A stretch of DNA of 64,000 nucleotides from Palleronia pelagia (GCF_900110115.1 NZ_FOCM01000002.1:372001-436000), one strand, 5' to 3'; counted from the stretch's first letter, positions 27,698 to 38,698 are shown. Made by a program: numbers and translations. Notes: a model not told the origin generated them from the sequence alone.

Positions 27698-29176
27698 TCA
27701 ACCCGTTCGGGTCGGCTCGCGCATGGTCACGAGTTCTTCACCGATGGTCGGATGAACCGCGCAAGTTGCGTCGAACTGCTCCTTGGTAAGGCCCGCCTTC
27801 ACGGCGATGCCGGCCAGCTGGATCATCTCGCCCGCGGCATCTGCGACGATGTGACAGCCCAGCACCACGCGGGTCTCGCGGTCCACCACCAGCTTCAGCA
27901 GCGTGCGTTCGGGCCGATCGATGAAGGCGGTCTGCATGGGACGGAACGAGGTGCAGTAGACCTCGATCTCGCGGTCCTCGCGGGCCTCTTCTTCGGTCAT
28001 GCCGACGGTACCCAGCTCGGGCTGCGTGAACACGGCCGACGGGATCATCTCGTGGTCCACGGGGGTCGGGTTGCCCTTGAACACGGTTTCGGTGAAGGCC
28101 ATGCCCTCGCGGATGGCGACCGGCGTCAGTTCGACCCGGCCGGTCACGTCGCCGATGGCATAGATCGACGGCACCGAGGTCTGGGAATACTCGTCCACCT
28201 CGATATTGCCGGACCGGCCCAGCTTCACGCCCAGATCCTCGAGCCCGAGGCCATCCGTCGACGGCTTGCGGCCGGTGGCGAAGAAGACGTGGTCATAGAC
28301 GTTCTCGCGCCCCGACGTCGATTTCACCCAGATCTTCTTGCCGGCGGCATCCTCGGTGCGCGACCTGGGGTTCTCGCCCAGAGTGCGGGACATCCCGTCA
28401 TTGGCGGGCGCCCCCATGGCAGCGTCCGATTGCGTGCCCTTGGGCCGGTGGTCGGCGTTCTCGGCCAGGTCCATCTCGGCGATATTGGTGCCGGTGTGGA
28501 TGCCGATCCCGCGGTCGCGCATCATCTCGGCCACGAGGCCGCGCGCCTCTTCGTCGAAGCCGCGCAGCACCTGGGCGCCGCGCAGGTACATTTCGACCTC
28601 GACCCCAAGCCCGTGCAGGATGCAGGCGAATTCGCAGGCGATATAGCCGCCGCCGACGATCAGGATGCGCTCGGGCAGCTGTTCGAGAAGGAAGATGTCG
28701 TTGGACACGAGACCCAGGTCGGCATTCGGCACTTCGGGCCGCACGGGGTGGCCGCCGGTGGCGATCAGGATGTGCTTGGCGGTCTTCGTCCCGCCATCCG
28801 CCAGATTCACTGTGTGCGGGTCTGCCAGTGTCGCGCGGCTGTCGTAGATCTCGACCTCCGACTTCTTCAGCATCGAGCGATACACCTCTTCCAGCCGGTT
28901 CAGCTCCTTGTGCAGGCGCGTGCGGAAGTCGGGCCAGTCGAAGGCGCCGATGCTGGCGTCCCAGCCGTAGGCCTGCGCGTTGGCAATGGCCTCGGGGTAT
29001 TCCGAGGCGAAGACCATGATCTTCTTGGGCACGCAGCCGCGGATCACGCAGGTGCCCCCCATGCGGCTTTCCTCGGCCAGGGCCACGCGGGCGCCGGTCG
29101 CGGCGGCGGTGCGTGCGGCGCGCACCCCGCCCGAGCCGCCGCCGATCACGAACAGGTCGTAGTCGAATTCAGACAT
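27698..29176 (-). CDS. gor: Glutathione-disulfide reductase with an unusual internal insert
   Basis: 492-residue FAD/NADPH flavoenzyme that reduces glutathione disulfide in the cytoplasm. The FAD motif is VIGGGSGGVRAAR, and the redox cysteine pair is GGTCVIRGCVPKK (C43, C48). The NADPH motif is ILIVGGGYIACEFA, and the C-terminal HPTIGEE holds the catalytic His. Bacterial homologues have about 450 residues. The extra length is a hydrophilic insert of about 42 residues (238-279, GTQSDAAMGAPANDG, RTLGENPRSR) inside the NADPH domain. It lies 13 bp downstream of rpiA on the same strand, so both probably share a transcript: the pentose-phosphate isomerase beside an NADPH-using reductase. Confidence 0.92.
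   Translation of the reverse strand: MSEFDYDLFVIGGGSGGVRAARTAAATGARVALAEESRMGGTCVIRGCVPKKIMVFASEYPEAIANAQAYGWDASIGAFDWPDFRTRLHKELNRLEEVYRSMLKKSEVEIYDSRATLADPHTVNLADGGTKTAKHILIATGGHPVRPEVPNADLGLVSNDIFLLEQLPERILIVGGGYIACEFACILHGLGVEVEMYLRGAQVLRGFDEEARGLVAEMMRDRGIGIHTGTNIAEMDLAENADHRPKGTQSDAAMGAPANDGMSRTLGENPRSRTEDAAGKKIWVKSTSGRENVYDHVFFATGRKPSTDGLGLEDLGVKLGRSGNIEVDEYSQTSVPSIYAIGDVTGRVELTPVAIREGMAFTETVFKGNPTPVDHEMIPSAVFTQPELGTVGMTEEEAREDREIEVYCTSFRPMQTAFIDRPERTLLKLVVDRETRVVLGCHIVADAAGEMIQLAGIAVKAGLTKEQFDATCAVHPTIGEELVTMREPTRTG
28340..28465 (-). other. In-frame insert within gor
   Basis: Encodes residues 238-279 of glutathione reductase, a Gly/Pro/Asp-rich hydrophilic segment where homologues have only a short turn. 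It holds two small dyads (CTGGG..CCCAG and CGGGACATCCCG). Origin as an inserted palindromic element is a hypothesis. Confidence 0.5.
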
Positions 29177-29189
29177 GGTTACTCCGCGC

Positions 29190-29978
29190 TCAGTCGTTCA
29201 GGTCGGAAAAGAGGTTCTCGGTATCGACGAAATCGATCCGGTCCTCCTGCGTGGTGCCATCGTTGATGTCCCGCACCTCGACCCGCCCGTCGCCATGGCC
29301 CAGCACCACCACGTCGCAGATGTCGATGAACAGGCCATTCTCGACGACGCCGGGGATCTGGTTGACGACCAGCGCCAGCTGTCGGGCATTGCCTATGCGG
29401 TTCAGGTGCAGGTCGAGAATGTGGTTGCCTTCGTCGGTGACGTAGGGCCGTGAACCATCCATGCGCAGGGTCACCTGGTCGCCCAGCACGTCCAGCGCGC
29501 TGACGGTTTCCTCGACCAGCGCCTTGGTGGTCTGCCAGCCGAACGGGATCACCTCGACCGGCAGGGGAAAGGCGCCCAGCGTTTCCACGTGCTTGGACTT
29601 GTCGGCGATGACGATCATCCGGTCCGACGCGGTGGCGACGATCTTCTCCTGCAGCAGCGCGCCGCCGCCGCCCTTGATGAGGTTCAGTTCGTTGTCGAAC
29701 TCGTCCGCGCCGTCGATGGTCAGGTCCAGCCACTTGGCCTCGTCCAGCGCGATGACGTCGATGCCGACGCTGCGCGCCAGCTCGGCCGTGCGGGTCGAGG
29801 TCGGCACGCCCTTGATGCGCAGGCCGTCCTTCTCCACCATCTCGCCCAGGCAGCGCACCAGCCACGCGGCGGTCGACCCGGTGCCGAGCCCGACGCGCAT
29901 CCCGTTCTCGACGAAGTCGCAAGCGCGCTTTGCAGCGACGAATTTCGCGGTGTCGATGGGCGAAAGCTGTGCGGACAT
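29190..29978 (-). CDS. rpiA: Ribose-5-phosphate isomerase A
   Basis: 262 residues. Converts ribose 5-phosphate and ribulose 5-phosphate in the non-oxidative pentose phosphate pathway. Conserved elements are GLGTGSTAAW (phosphate loop), the catalytic DGADE with Asp, and KGGGGALLQEKI. ATG 29978 lies behind GAGAGGTCC-type sequence. The C-terminal 25 residues (QEDRIDFVDTENLFSDLND) are longer and more acidic than in E. coli RpiA. It is divergent from sdaA and upstream of gor in one operon. Confidence 0.95.
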   Translation of the reverse strand: MSAQLSPIDTAKFVAAKRACDFVENGMRVGLGTGSTAAWLVRCLGEMVEKDGLRIKGVPTSTRTAELARSVGIDVIALDEAKWLDLTIDGADEFDNELNLIKGGGGALLQEKIVATASDRMIVIADKSKHVETLGAFPLPVEVIPFGWQTTKALVEETVSALDVLGDQVTLRMDGSRPYVTDEGNHILDLHLNRIGNARQLALVVNQIPGVVENGLFIDICDVVVLGHGDGRVEVRDINDGTTQEDRIDFVDTENLFSDLND

Positions 29979-30111
29979 GGGCGGGACCTCTCGGATGGTT
30001 CGCCGGCCTTATAAGCGGTGACGCCCGCCGGGGCCATGGCAAAGCCGCGCCCCCTTGCGCGCTCGGCCCCATGGATCAATCTGGCCGCGTGCCAAATCAG
30101 AAGGAGCCGCC

Positions 30112-31485
30112 ATGTTCCTGTCGGTCTTCGAGATGTTCAAGGTGGGGATCGGCCCGTCGTCCTCGCACACCATGGGGCCCATGGTGGCCGCCGCGCGTTT
30201 CCTCGACCAGTTGCGCGCGGGGCCGTTCACGCCGGCGTCGGTGGGGGCGGTTCTGCACGGCAGCCTTGCGTTCACCGGCAAGGGCCACGCCACGGACCGG
30301 GCGGTGATCCTCGGGCTGGCCGGCTTCACGCCCGAGGACTTCGACGCCGACGCCGCCGAGGCGACCCTGTCCGATATCGCCGCACGCCGCTCCGTCGCGC
30401 CCGAGGGGCTGCCGCGCATGGGATTCGATCCCGAGAAGGATCTGCGCTTCGATTATGAGACCGCCCTGCCCGGCCACGCCAACGGCATGGTCCTGCTGGC
30501 CCGCGACGCGCAGGGCGACACGCTGGTGCAGCAGGTCTTCTACTCGGTCGGCGGGGGCTTCGTGCTGACCGACCGCGAACTGGCCGAGGGTGCGGATACC
30601 GACACCGGACCGCCCGTGCCCTACCCGTTCAAGACCGCCGCACAGATGGTCGAGATGGCCGAGAGCTCGGGCCTTTCCATCGCCGCCATGAAACGCAAGA
30701 ACGAGCTGTCACGCCGCAGCGGGGGCGATCTGGACCGCGGGCTCGACCGGATATGGCAGGTCATGGCCGCGTGCATCGACCGGGGTCTGACAACCGACGG
30801 CACGCTGCCCGGCGGGCTGAACGTGCGGCGGCGCGCGGCGGGCATCTTCGATGCGCTGAAGGCCGAGCACGGGCGCAACCAGGCCACGCCCCACGTCATG
30901 CTGGACTGGATGAGCGCCTATGCCATGGCGGTGAACGAGGAGAACGCCGCCGGCGGCCAGGTCGTCACCGCGCCCACCAACGGCGCGGCGGGCGTGGTGC
31001 CTGCGACGATCCGCTACTGGCTGGACCACATGCCCGGCGCGTCGCGGCGGCAGGTGCCCGAGTTCCTGCTCACCGCCGCGGCCATAGGCGGACTGGTCAA
31101 GCACAACGCCTCGATCTCGGGCGCCGAATGCGGCTGCCAGGCCGAGGTGGGCAGCGCGTCGGCCATGGCGGCCGCGGGGCTGTGCGCCGTGCTGGGCGGC
31201 ACGCCCCGGCAGATCGAGAACGCGGCCGAAATCGCGTTGGAGCATCACCTGGGCATGACCTGCGACCCCATTCGCGGGCTGGTCCAGGTGCCCTGCATCG
31301 AGCGCAACGGGCTTGGCACCATCAAGGCCGTCAGCGCCGCGTCGCTGGCCCTGCGCGGCGACGGTGTGCACCTGGTGCCGCTGGACGCCGCGATCGAGAC
31401 CATGCGCCAGACCGGCAACGACATGAGCGAGAAGTACAAGGAAACATCCCTGGGCGGCCTCGCGGTGAATGTCCCGAATTGCTAG
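30112..31485 (+). CDS. sdaA: L-serine dehydratase (ammonia-lyase), iron-sulfur type
   Basis: 457-residue single-chain enzyme that deaminates L-serine to pyruvate and ammonia through a [4Fe-4S] cluster. The N-terminal beta domain begins [20 protein letters not shown] and the C-terminal alpha domain holds [20 protein letters not shown] and [18 protein letters not shown], whose cysteines provide cluster ligands. ATG 30112 follows AAGGAG. Its final four bases overlap the stop codon of the converging thiamine pyrophosphokinase gene (CTAG). Confidence 0.95.
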   Translation: MFLSVFEMFKVGIGPSSSHTMGPMVAAARFLDQLRAGPFTPASVGAVLHGSLAFTGKGHATDRAVILGLAGFTPEDFDADAAEATLSDIAARRSVAPEGLPRMGFDPEKDLRFDYETALPGHANGMVLLARDAQGDTLVQQVFYSVGGGFVLTDRELAEGADTDTGPPVPYPFKTAAQMVEMAESSGLSIAAMKRKNELSRRSGGDLDRGLDRIWQVMAACIDRGLTTDGTLPGGLNVRRRAAGIFDALKAEHGRNQATPHVMLDWMSAYAMAVNEENAAGGQVVTAPTNGAAGVVPATIRYWLDHMPGASRRQVPEFLLTAAAIGGLVKHNASISGAECGCQAEVGSASAMAAAGLCAVLGGTPRQIENAAEIALEHHLGMTCDPIRGLVQVPCIERNGLGTIKAVSAASLALRGDGVHLVPLDAAIETMRQTGNDMSEKYKETSLGGLAVNVPNC

Positions 31486-32135
31486 GCCGTCACCGCCGCG
31501 ATGGCCTGATCGAGACAGCTGCGCGGCAGCAGCACGATCGGCCCCGGCCCGTCGAAGGACAGCTCGACCGGGCCCAGCGCGCGGTTCGATGTCCCGACGC
31601 GGCCCACGGGCGACAGGGTCAGACCGTCGATGGGCCATTCCAGCCCCCGCGACCGCCCGGTGACCGGCGCCAGCGGAAACAACGACACCCGGGTCCCGGG
31701 CGCGAGGTCCAGCATCACCCGGCGCGGCGCGGCGAAGATCACGTCCTCGCCGCCCAGCAGAACGCAGGGCGGGCGCAGCCGGACCAGCACCGACAGCGCC
31801 GCCAGCATGTGGTCGTGCCGCCCGCCCGTGAATCCCACGCCCAGGATCAGCGGCGCCGAGACCCGGCTCAGCCCCTTCTCGAAATCGGTCGTGTCCTGCT
31901 CGTCGACCCGGATGACACTGTCGGGCGGCAGCGCCGCGAGCGCCGTCCCCGAAATCGAATCCATGTCGCCGATGGTCAGCGCCGGCGTGTGACCCGCGGC
32001 CAGCGCCACGTCAGCCCCACCGTCCAGCGCTACAAGATCCGGGGCACGGACCAGCGACTCGGCCAAATCAGCCGGATCGGATGCGCCGCCGCCCAACAGG
32101 GTCAGGCCCTGCGAAAAAACTCGGGTACTCGCCAT
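31482..32135 (-). CDS. Thiamine pyrophosphokinase (thiamine diphosphokinase)
   Basis: About 217 residues. Transfers pyrophosphate from ATP to thiamine to make the cofactor. Catalytic-domain motifs are TIGDMDSIS (metal-binding Asp), DTTDFEKGL and [12 protein letters not shown], followed by the beta-sandwich thiamine-binding domain at the C-terminus. ATG 32135 is chosen as the first codon with good homology-like sequence after it; an in-frame ATG 32198 would add a tail inside the divergent intergenic region. No thiamine riboswitch is seen upstream. Confidence 0.88.
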   Translation of the reverse strand: MASTRVFSQGLTLLGGGASDPADLAESLVRAPDLVALDGGADVALAAGHTPALTIGDMDSISGTALAALPPDSVIRVDEQDTTDFEKGLSRVSAPLILGVGFTGGRHDHMLAALSVLVRLRPPCVLLGGEDVIFAAPRRVMLDLAPGTRVSLFPLAPVTGRSRGLEWPIDGLTLSPVGRVGTSNRALGPVELSFDGPGPIVLLPRSCLDQAIAAVTA

Positions 32136-32278
32136 TTCCGTTAGATACTGCCATTTTGTTCTCAACGGCCACATTTCGGCCCCGAAAAAATACCGCAACT
32201 TTCTTGGTTCTGTTCATTTCTAGGAACCAATGCGTGGTAAACCTTTTCTTGCCTAATCGGAAAGAAAGCGAGACGCCG

Positions 32279-34801
32279 ATGACTGGATCGAACAAAATTC
32301 TGACCGTATCCTACGGCACATTCTCGTGCACTCTCGAAGGGTTCGACCAACCCTTCAGCACCATGCAGTCGATCGCCGAGTATTTCCGTGATCTGGCCGC
32401 CGAGGACAGGTATTTCGGCGCGGAACCGCCCCAGCCTGACGCGCAGATGCTGCACCAGATCGCCGAGCGCGAAGTGCAGAAGCGGGTCGAGGCGCGCATC
32501 GCCAAGAACGGTGTCGTCCTGCGCCAGATGGACCAGGACAGCGCGCTGCCCGCGCCGCTCTCCGCCCCGTCCAAGCCCGCCGCCGCGGCACCGGCCGAGG
32601 ATTGCACGCCCCCCGCACCGGCCGCCGCCGCATCGGGTGACAGCGTGGCCGACAAGCTCAGCCGCATCCGCGCCGTGGTCGCCAAGGCCCGCGCCGAGGC
32701 GCAGAACACGGCCCCCGACGATGGGATCGAGGACGCCGTGGTCAGCGATGACATAGACGCGGCCTTCACCGATGCGTCCGACGAGGACCAAGCAGACGTC
32801 GCGACCGAAGAAATGCCGCTGATGGACGACCTCTCGGTTCCGGCCGAGCCCACGGTCGCAGAGGACGAACCGGACGACGCCGAGCAGGAGGCCCGCGCGA
32901 AGGCCGAAGCCGAACGTACCGAGGAAGAAGCCCGCGCAAAGGCCGAGGCCGAGCGCGCCGAGGAAAAGGCCCGCGCAAAAGCCGAAGCCGAACGTGCCGA
33001 GGAAGAAGCCCACGCGAAAGCCGAAGCCGAGCGCGCCGAGGAAGAAGCCCGCGCAAAGGCCGAAGCCGAGCGCGCCGAGGAAGAAGCCCGCGCGAAAGCC
33101 GAAGCCGAGCGCGCCGAGATGGACCGCTTGAAGGCCGAAGCGAGGGAGGCCGAGCTTGCCGCCATCGAGCAGGCCCGCGCCGAGGAAAAAGCCCACGCCC
33201 AGGCCGAGCGCGCCAAGGCCAAGGCCGATGCCATCGCGGCCGAGATCGCCGCAATCGAGGCCGCGCAGGACAGCGTCGACGACGCTGACGAACAGGATGC
33301 GCTCGAGACCGCCACAGTTGACCTGGATACGTCCGAGACAGATGAAATCGCGATCGAGGACGGCAGCGCCGAGATCGCGATTGATGCCGGAGCCGAAGCC
33401 GAGACCCTCGAAGAATGCACCGCGCCCTTGCCGCCGCAGCAGGCGCGTCCCGCCGCGCCCGTCGCACGGGTCATCAAGCTCAAGCGTAGCGATTTCGAGG
33501 CTGCTCTGGCCGCCGGCGAGATCGAGGAAATCGAGGACGAGGACGATGCCGGCGACGACCTGACCGCCGAGATCGCCATTGACGACGACGGAACGGATGT
33601 TGTTGCGACCGCTTCCGATGAGGATGCCGACGCGGAGCTGCACGACGACGGGGCCGATACCCTGATCGCGGGCTTGATGGACGACGCCGACGACGATCGG
33701 TCCGACGATGTGGACGAGACCGAAAACATGTTCTCGGGGGACGCGGACGATCTTGCCGACGAGGAAGAGCACGCCGATGCCACCGGAGACACTTCGGCCA
33801 GCGAAGACGACGACCTGTCCGCCGGTATCCGCGACCTGGTCAGCGCATCGGGGCTGGACGCCGAGGACGAGGACGACCTGGTCGCCGAACTGGCCGAGGT
33901 AGAACGCGAGGCACGCCGCGCCGAAGCCGGTGAAACCGCCGAAGCCGACGCCCCGTCCGAGCCGCGCCAGATGCGGTCGCTGGATGAACTGATCGCCGAA
34001 GAGACCGGCGAGACCTGGGACGAGGACGAAGCGGTCGAAGCCGCCACCGACGAGGACGAGGACCACGCGGACGACCAGGTGGCCGAAGCTGCGCCACAGA
34101 ACGAAGGCGAAGAGGCCCTGAAGCGGCTGTTGGACAAGACCAACGCGCAGCTCGGCGACGCCGAAGGCAACCGCCGCCGGTCGGCCATCGCCCACCTGAA
34201 GGCCGCCGTGGCTGCGACCAAGGCCGACGGCAAGCTGCGCGACAAGCGGCAGGAGGAAGACGCCGAAGCGATCAGCCAGTTCCGGGACGACCTGGCCCAG
34301 GTGGTGCGTCCCTCGCGCCCCGCGCCCAAGGCTGACGGGGACCGCACGGGCCGCCCGCAGGCGGATATCCAGAGCCGCCCCGCGCCGCTGGTGCTGGTCT
34401 CGGAACAGCGGGTCGACAGCGAGGTGAAGCCGCGCCGGTCGATGACGATCACGCCCAGCCGCCCGCAGCGCGTTTCGGCCGCCCGGCCGGCCACTGCCAA
34501 GACCCTGGATGGCGAAAGCTTCCGCGATTTCGCTGCCCGGGTCGGCGCGAAGGAACTACCCGACATGCTCGAGGCCGCGGCGGTCTACGCCAAGATCGTC
34601 GAGGGGCAGGAGGGCGTGTCGCGCCCGACCATCCTGCGCCGCGCCGCCAGCGCCGCCGAGGGCGAGATCACCCGCGAGCAGGGTCTGCAAAGCTTCGGCC
34701 AGCTGCTGCGCTCGGGCCGGATCCGCAAGGTCGGCAAGGGCCAGTTCGCTGTGGACGACAGCGCCGAGATGATCGAACGCGCCCGCGCCACCGGCAGCTA
34801 A
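32279..34801 (+). CDS. Long acidic, Ala/Glu-repeat protein of unknown function
   Basis: 840 residues, strongly acidic. Residues 1-75 form a compact N-terminal domain ([33 protein letters not shown]). An Ala/Pro linker follows, then at 204-280 six tandem 13-residue units of the type [13 protein letters not shown], predicted as a long single helix or coiled coil. A very acidic disordered region (about 300-620) follows, and the C-terminal about 95 residues look folded ([37 protein letters not shown]). No signal peptide is seen and no transmembrane helix. The repeat resembles TolA/IgA-protease-type linkers, but that is low-complexity similarity only. ATG 32279 is the first start with coding-like sequence. 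Homologues exist in related genomes as far as I recall, often misnamed; I do not assign a function. Confidence 0.8.
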   Translation: MTGSNKILTVSYGTFSCTLEGFDQPFSTMQSIAEYFRDLAAEDRYFGAEPPQPDAQMLHQIAEREVQKRVEARIAKNGVVLRQMDQDSALPAPLSAPSKPAAAAPAEDCTPPAPAAAASGDSVADKLSRIRAVVAKARAEAQNTAPDDGIEDAVVSDDIDAAFTDASDEDQADVATEEMPLMDDLSVPAEPTVAEDEPDDAEQEARAKAEAERTEEEARAKAEAERAEEKARAKAEAERAEEEAHAKAEAERAEEEARAKAEAERAEEEARAKAEAERAEMDRLKAEAREAELAAIEQARAEEKAHAQAERAKAKADAIAAEIAAIEAAQDSVDDADEQDALETATVDLDTSETDEIAIEDGSAEIAIDAGAEAETLEECTAPLPPQQARPAAPVARVIKLKRSDFEAALAAGEIEEIEDEDDAGDDLTAEIAIDDDGTDVVATASDEDADAELHDDGADTLIAGLMDDADDDRSDDVDETENMFSGDADDLADEEEHADATGDTSASEDDDLSAGIRDLVSASGLDAEDEDDLVAELAEVEREARRAEAGETAEADAPSEPRQMRSLDELIAEETGETWDEDEAVEAATDEDEDHADDQVAEAAPQNEGEEALKRLLDKTNAQLGDAEGNRRRSAIAHLKAAVAATKADGKLRDKRQEEDAEAISQFRDDLAQVVRPSRPAPKADGDRTGRPQADIQSRPAPLVLVSEQRVDSEVKPRRSMTITPSRPQRVSAARPATAKTLDGESFRDFAARVGAKELPDMLEAAAVYAKIVEGQEGVSRPTILRRAASAAEGEITREQGLQSFGQLLRSGRIRKVGKGQFAVDDSAEMIERARATGS
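32888..33118 (+). repeat. Six 39-bp tandem coding repeats
   Basis: Six near-identical 39-bp units, each encoding a 13-residue [13 protein letters not shown] block, lie within the acidic repeat protein. The first copy has Thr instead of Ala, and the fourth has His instead of Arg. Copy number should vary by recombination without shifting the frame. Confidence 0.9.
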
Positions 34802-34825
34802 GCGAGATACGAACGCAAGAAACGG

Positions 34826-34851
34826 AAACGGCGCCCCGCGGGGCGCCGTTT
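34826..34851. terminator. Bidirectional intrinsic terminator
   Basis: AAACGGCGCCCC pairs with GGGGCGCCGTTT around two bases, followed by TC and T residues. It lies between the acidic repeat gene (+) and the converging DUF2842 gene (-). Confidence 0.85.
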
Positions 34852-34873
34852 TCATTCGAGCTGAGCTTTCTGG

Positions 34874-35098
34874 CTAGGCCCCGTCATCATCGGGGTCGCG
34901 CTGCCCCACGCCCTTGAAGACGTTCTTGAACGGCAGCGCCCAGAGCACGCCGAGGACCAGGTAGACCAGCAGCTCGACGAAGATTGGCGGGCGGCCCAGC
35001 CAGGTGATGATGCTCGACGCCACGACGATATAAATCGGCAGCAGAACCAGCAGGATCACCAGCGACCAGCGGCGTTTGGCCTTGTGCGACAGCGCCAT
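34874..35098 (-). CDS. DUF2842 family membrane protein
   Basis: 74 residues: basic N-terminus (SHKAKRRW), two hydrophobic helices (about 13-34 and 41-57), and an acidic C-terminus (RDPDDDGA). This is the DUF2842 pattern. It starts 4 bp after the purA stop and is probably co-transcribed with it, a linkage I associate with Rhodobacterales. Function unknown; inner membrane is likely. Confidence 0.85.
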   Translation of the reverse strand: MALSHKAKRRWSLVILLVLLPIYIVVASSIITWLGRPPIFVELLVYLVLGVLWALPFKNVFKGVGQRDPDDDGA

Positions 35099-35102
35099 GG
35101 GG

Positions 35103-36395
35103 TTAGTCCGCGAAAGGATCTTTGACGAGGATCGTGTCCTCGCGCTCGGGCGAGGTCGACAGCATGGCGACCGGGCAGCCGATCAGCTCTTCCACGCGGC
35201 GGACATACTTGATGGCGTTCGCCGGCAGGTCGGCCCAGCTGCGGGCGCCGGCGGTGGTCTCGGACCAGCCCGGCATTTCCTCGTAGATGGGGGTGCAGCG
35301 CGCTTGCTTGTCCGACGCGGTGGGCAGGTAGTCCAGCCGTTCGCCATTCAGGTCGTAGCCAACGCAGATCTTCAGCGTGTCGAACCCGTCCAGCACGTCG
35401 AGCTTGGTCAGAGCGATGCCCGAGATGCCCGAGATGGCGCAGGTTTGGCGCACCAGGCAGGCATCGAACCAGCCGCAGCGGCGCTTGCGCCCGGTGGTCG
35501 TGCCGAACTCGTGGCCCCGCTCGCCCAGCATCTGGCCGTCGGCATCGTGCAGCTCGGTCGGGAACGGGCCCTCGCCCACACGGGTCGTGTAGGCTTTCAC
35601 GATGCCCAGAACGAAGCCCGCCGCGTGCGGCCCCATGCCGGTGCCGGTGGGCGCCTGACCCGCGATCACGTTCGACGAGGTGACATAGGGGTAGGTGCCG
35701 AAATCGATGTCCAGCAGCGCGCCCTGCGCGCCCTCGAACAAGATGCGCTTGCCCTGCGCGCGCTTCTCGCCCAGCACCTTCCAGACCGGCGCGGCGAAGG
35801 GCAGGATCTTGGGCGCCACCTCGCGGAGCTTGGCCAGCAGCGCGTCGCGGTCGATGGGCTCGAGCCCGAGCCCGCTGCGCAGGGCATTGTGGTGGACCAG
35901 CGCGCGGTCGACGCGCGTCTCAAGGGTCTTGTCATCGGCCAGGTCGGCCACGCGGATCACGCGGCGGCCCACCTTGTCCTCGTAGGCGGGGCCGATGCCA
36001 CGGCCGGTGGTGCCGATCTTCGCAACGCTCGCCTGGTTCTCGCGCGCGCGATCCAGCTCGCCGTGGAAGGGCAGGATCAGCGGCGTGTTCTCGGCGATCA
36101 TCAACGTCTCGGGCGTGATTTCGACGCCCTGCGCGCGGATTCCCTCGATCTCGGAAACAAGGTGCCAGGGGTCCAGCACCACGCCGTTGCCGATGACGCT
36201 GAGCTTGCCGCGCCGCACCACGCCGGACGGCAGGGCATGCAGCTTGTAGACCTCGCCGTCGATGACCAGCGTGTGGCCGGCGTTGTGTCCACCCTGGAAC
36301 CGGGCGATCACGTCGGCCCGCTCGGACAGCCAGTCGACGATCTTGCCCTTGCCTTCGTCGCCCCACTGGGCGCCCACCACCACTACGTTGGCCAT
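35103..36395 (-). CDS. purA: Adenylosuccinate synthetase
   Basis: 430-residue GTP-dependent enzyme joining IMP and aspartate in AMP synthesis. Hallmarks are [19 protein letters not shown] with the catalytic Asp, the GGHNAGHT loop, [38 protein letters not shown] and the C-terminal aspartate loop [14 protein letters not shown]. The length matches the family. ATG 36395 is divergent from secG over a 156-bp region that must hold both promoters. Cytoplasmic housekeeping gene. Confidence 0.97.
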   Translation of the reverse strand: MANVVVVGAQWGDEGKGKIVDWLSERADVIARFQGGHNAGHTLVIDGEVYKLHALPSGVVRRGKLSVIGNGVVLDPWHLVSEIEGIRAQGVEITPETLMIAENTPLILPFHGELDRARENQASVAKIGTTGRGIGPAYEDKVGRRVIRVADLADDKTLETRVDRALVHHNALRSGLGLEPIDRDALLAKLREVAPKILPFAAPVWKVLGEKRAQGKRILFEGAQGALLDIDFGTYPYVTSSNVIAGQAPTGTGMGPHAAGFVLGIVKAYTTRVGEGPFPTELHDADGQMLGERGHEFGTTTGRKRRCGWFDACLVRQTCAISGISGIALTKLDVLDGFDTLKICVGYDLNGERLDYLPTASDKQARCTPIYEEMPGWSETTAGARSWADLPANAIKYVRRVEELIGCPVAMLSTSPEREDTILVKDPFAD

Positions 36396-36551
36396 GTGCC
36401 GTATCCTATCATGCGGAAATTGCGTGCCTTCCATACAGACCCCTCGCCGCGTGGGAAACCCGCAATCGCGCGGGGCCGGTTTCTCGGGGTTGCGGGTTCG
36501 CGGCTTGGCCTTTAGATACCGCCTGTCCCTGACCGCGAAGGCCTTTGCCCC

Positions 36552-36914
36552 ATGCAAAATATCGTGCTTGTCGTCCACCTGATCCTGGCGCTGTGCCTTA
36601 TCGGCGTGGTGCTGCTGCAGCGGTCCGAAGGCGGCGGCCTCGGGATGGGCGGCGGTGGCGGCGCGATGTCCGCGCGCGGCGCGGCAACGGCCCTGGGCAA
36701 GCTGACCTGGGCGCTGGCCATCGCGTTCATCGCCACCTCGATCACGCTGACGATCATCGCCGCCGATCAGAGCGCCGGAACGTCGGTCATCGACCGTCTG
36801 GGCGGCACGTCCGAGACCGAGGACAGCGCTCCCGCACCGTCCCTGCCCGATGGCAGCGGCCTTCTGCCGCCGTCCGCCGGCGATGCGCCCGCCCTGCCGC
36901 CCCGCGCGGAATAA
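36552..36914 (+). CDS. secG: Preprotein translocase subunit SecG
   Basis: 120 residues with two membrane helices (about 3-21 and 53-72) linked by the conserved [15 protein letters not shown]-type loop. It is the accessory subunit of the SecYEG channel. A hydrophilic Pro/Ser/Asp-rich tail of about 40 residues follows the second helix, as in many alphaproteobacteria. It is upstream of pyrG, the common gene order in this group. Confidence 0.95.
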   Translation: MQNIVLVVHLILALCLIGVVLLQRSEGGGLGMGGGGGAMSARGAATALGKLTWALAIAFIATSITLTIIAADQSAGTSVIDRLGGTSETEDSAPAPSLPDGSGLLPPSAGDAPALPPRAE

Positions 36915-37054
36915 GGGCCACATCATCCTGCGTCCCTGTTGCGACGGGTCCGCATACCTTGTAATGCTCAAATCCCGTGATGGGGCGATGTCGGATCGCC
37001 CCTTAAGCAGGATTTTTGGCCGATCGGGCCACCAGTCACGGGAGTCGTCGGCAC

Positions 37055-38698
37055 ATGGCGCGTTACGTATTCATCACCGGCGGTGTCGTCTCTTCGCTGG
37101 GCAAGGGCTTGGCCTCGGCCGCCTTGGGCGCGCTGTTGCAGGCCCGCGGGTTCTCGGTGCGGCTGCGCAAGCTCGACCCCTACCTGAACGTCGATCCCGG
37201 CACGATGAGCCCGTTCGAGCATGGCGAGGTCTTCGTCACCGATGACGGCGCCGAGACCGACCTGGACCTGGGTCATTACGAGCGGTTCACCGGCGTCGCC
37301 GCGCGCCAGACCGACAGCGTCAGCTCGGGGCGGATCTATTCCTCGGTGCTCGAGAAGGAACGCCGGGGCGACTACCTGGGCAAGACGATCCAGGTCATTC
37401 CCCACGTCACAAACGAGATCAAGGACTTCCTGACCATCGGCGCCGACGAGGTCGATTTCATGCTGTGCGAGATCGGCGGCACGGTGGGCGATATCGAAGG
37501 CCTGCCCTTCTTCGAGGCCATCCGCCAGTTCGGGCAGGAACGCCCCCGCGGGCAGTGCATCTTCATGCACCTGACCCTGCTGCCCTGGATCGCGGCCAGC
37601 GGCGAGCTGAAGACCAAGCCGACCCAGCACTCGGTCAAGGAACTGCGCTCAATCGGCATCGCGCCGGACGTGCTGGTCTGCCGCTCGGAACGGCCCATCC
37701 CCGAGAAGGAGCGCGAGAAGCTCGCGCTGTTCTGCAACGTGCGCCCCGACAGCGTGATCGCCGCCTATGACCTGAAGTCGATCTACGAGGCGCCGCTCGC
37801 CTATCATCGCGAGGGGCTGGACCAGGCTGTGCTGGACGCCTTCGGCATCTCGCCCGCGCCCAAGCCGACGCTGGACCGCTGGGACGACGTCGCAGACCGC
37901 GTGTTCAACCCCGAGGGCGAAGTGCGCGTCGCCATCGTCGGCAAGTACACGCAGCTCGAGGATGCCTATAAATCCATTGCCGAGGCGCTGACCCACGGCG
38001 GAATGGCCAACCGGGTGAAGGTCCGCATCGACTGGGTCGATGCCGAGCTGTTCGAGCGCGAGGACCCCGCCCCTTACCTCGAGAATTTCCACGCGATTCT
38101 CGTCCCCGGCGGCTTCGGCGAGCGCGGGACCGAGGGAAAGATCCGCGCCGCGCAGTTCGCCCGCGAGCACAAGGTCCCGTATCTGGGGATCTGCCTCGGG
38201 ATGCAGATGGCCGTGGTCGAGGCCGCGCGCAACCTGGCGGGCATGAAGACCGCCGGCAGCCAGGAATTCGACCACGAGGCGGGCGAGGCCCGGTTCGAGC
38301 CGGTGATCTTCCACCTGAAGGAATGGATCAAGGACAACCAGAAGATCGCGCGCGATGTCCTGGACGACAAGGGCGGCACCATGCGGCTGGGCGCCTTCGC
38401 CGCCAGCCTGAAGGACGGCTCGAAGGTGGCCGAGATCTACGGCAGTCACCGGATCGAGGAACGCCACCGCCACCGCTACGAGGTGGACATCAAGTACAAG
38501 GACGCGCTTGAAAACAGCGGGCTGGTCTTCTCGGGCATGTCGCCCGACGGTCGCCTGCCCGAGATCGTCGAGATCAAGGACCATCCCTGGTATATCGGCG
38601 TGCAGTTCCACCCCGAGCTGAAATCCAAGCCCTTCGCGCCGCATCCCCTGTTCGCCGATTTCGTGCGCGCCGCCGTCGAGATGAGCCGCCTGGTCTGA
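37055..38698 (+). CDS. pyrG: CTP synthase
   Basis: 547-residue glutamine-dependent enzyme converting UTP to CTP. The N-terminal synthetase domain begins [20 protein letters not shown] with the P-loop-like nucleotide site. The C-terminal class I glutamine amidotransferase domain has GICLGMQ with the nucleophilic Cys and the His-Glu pair in the HPELKSKPF segment. ATG 37055 is preceded by GGGAG. It is separated from secG by 140 bp. Full length compared with the family. Confidence 0.97.
   Translation: MARYVFITGGVVSSLGKGLASAALGALLQARGFSVRLRKLDPYLNVDPGTMSPFEHGEVFVTDDGAETDLDLGHYERFTGVAARQTDSVSSGRIYSSVLEKERRGDYLGKTIQVIPHVTNEIKDFLTIGADEVDFMLCEIGGTVGDIEGLPFFEAIRQFGQERPRGQCIFMHLTLLPWIAASGELKTKPTQHSVKELRSIGIAPDVLVCRSERPIPEKEREKLALFCNVRPDSVIAAYDLKSIYEAPLAYHREGLDQAVLDAFGISPAPKPTLDRWDDVADRVFNPEGEVRVAIVGKYTQLEDAYKSIAEALTHGGMANRVKVRIDWVDAELFEREDPAPYLENFHAILVPGGFGERGTEGKIRAAQFAREHKVPYLGICLGMQMAVVEAARNLAGMKTAGSQEFDHEAGEARFEPVIFHLKEWIKDNQKIARDVLDDKGGTMRLGAFAASLKDGSKVAEIYGSHRIEERHRHRYEVDIKYKDALENSGLVFSGMSPDGRLPEIVEIKDHPWYIGVQFHPELKSKPFAPHPLFADFVRAAVEMSRLV

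Noticed and set aside
32888-33118. Regular 39-bp direct repeats resembling a CRISPR array
   Set aside because: There are no unique spacers, and the repeats are contiguous and encode in-frame 13-residue units of a protein.
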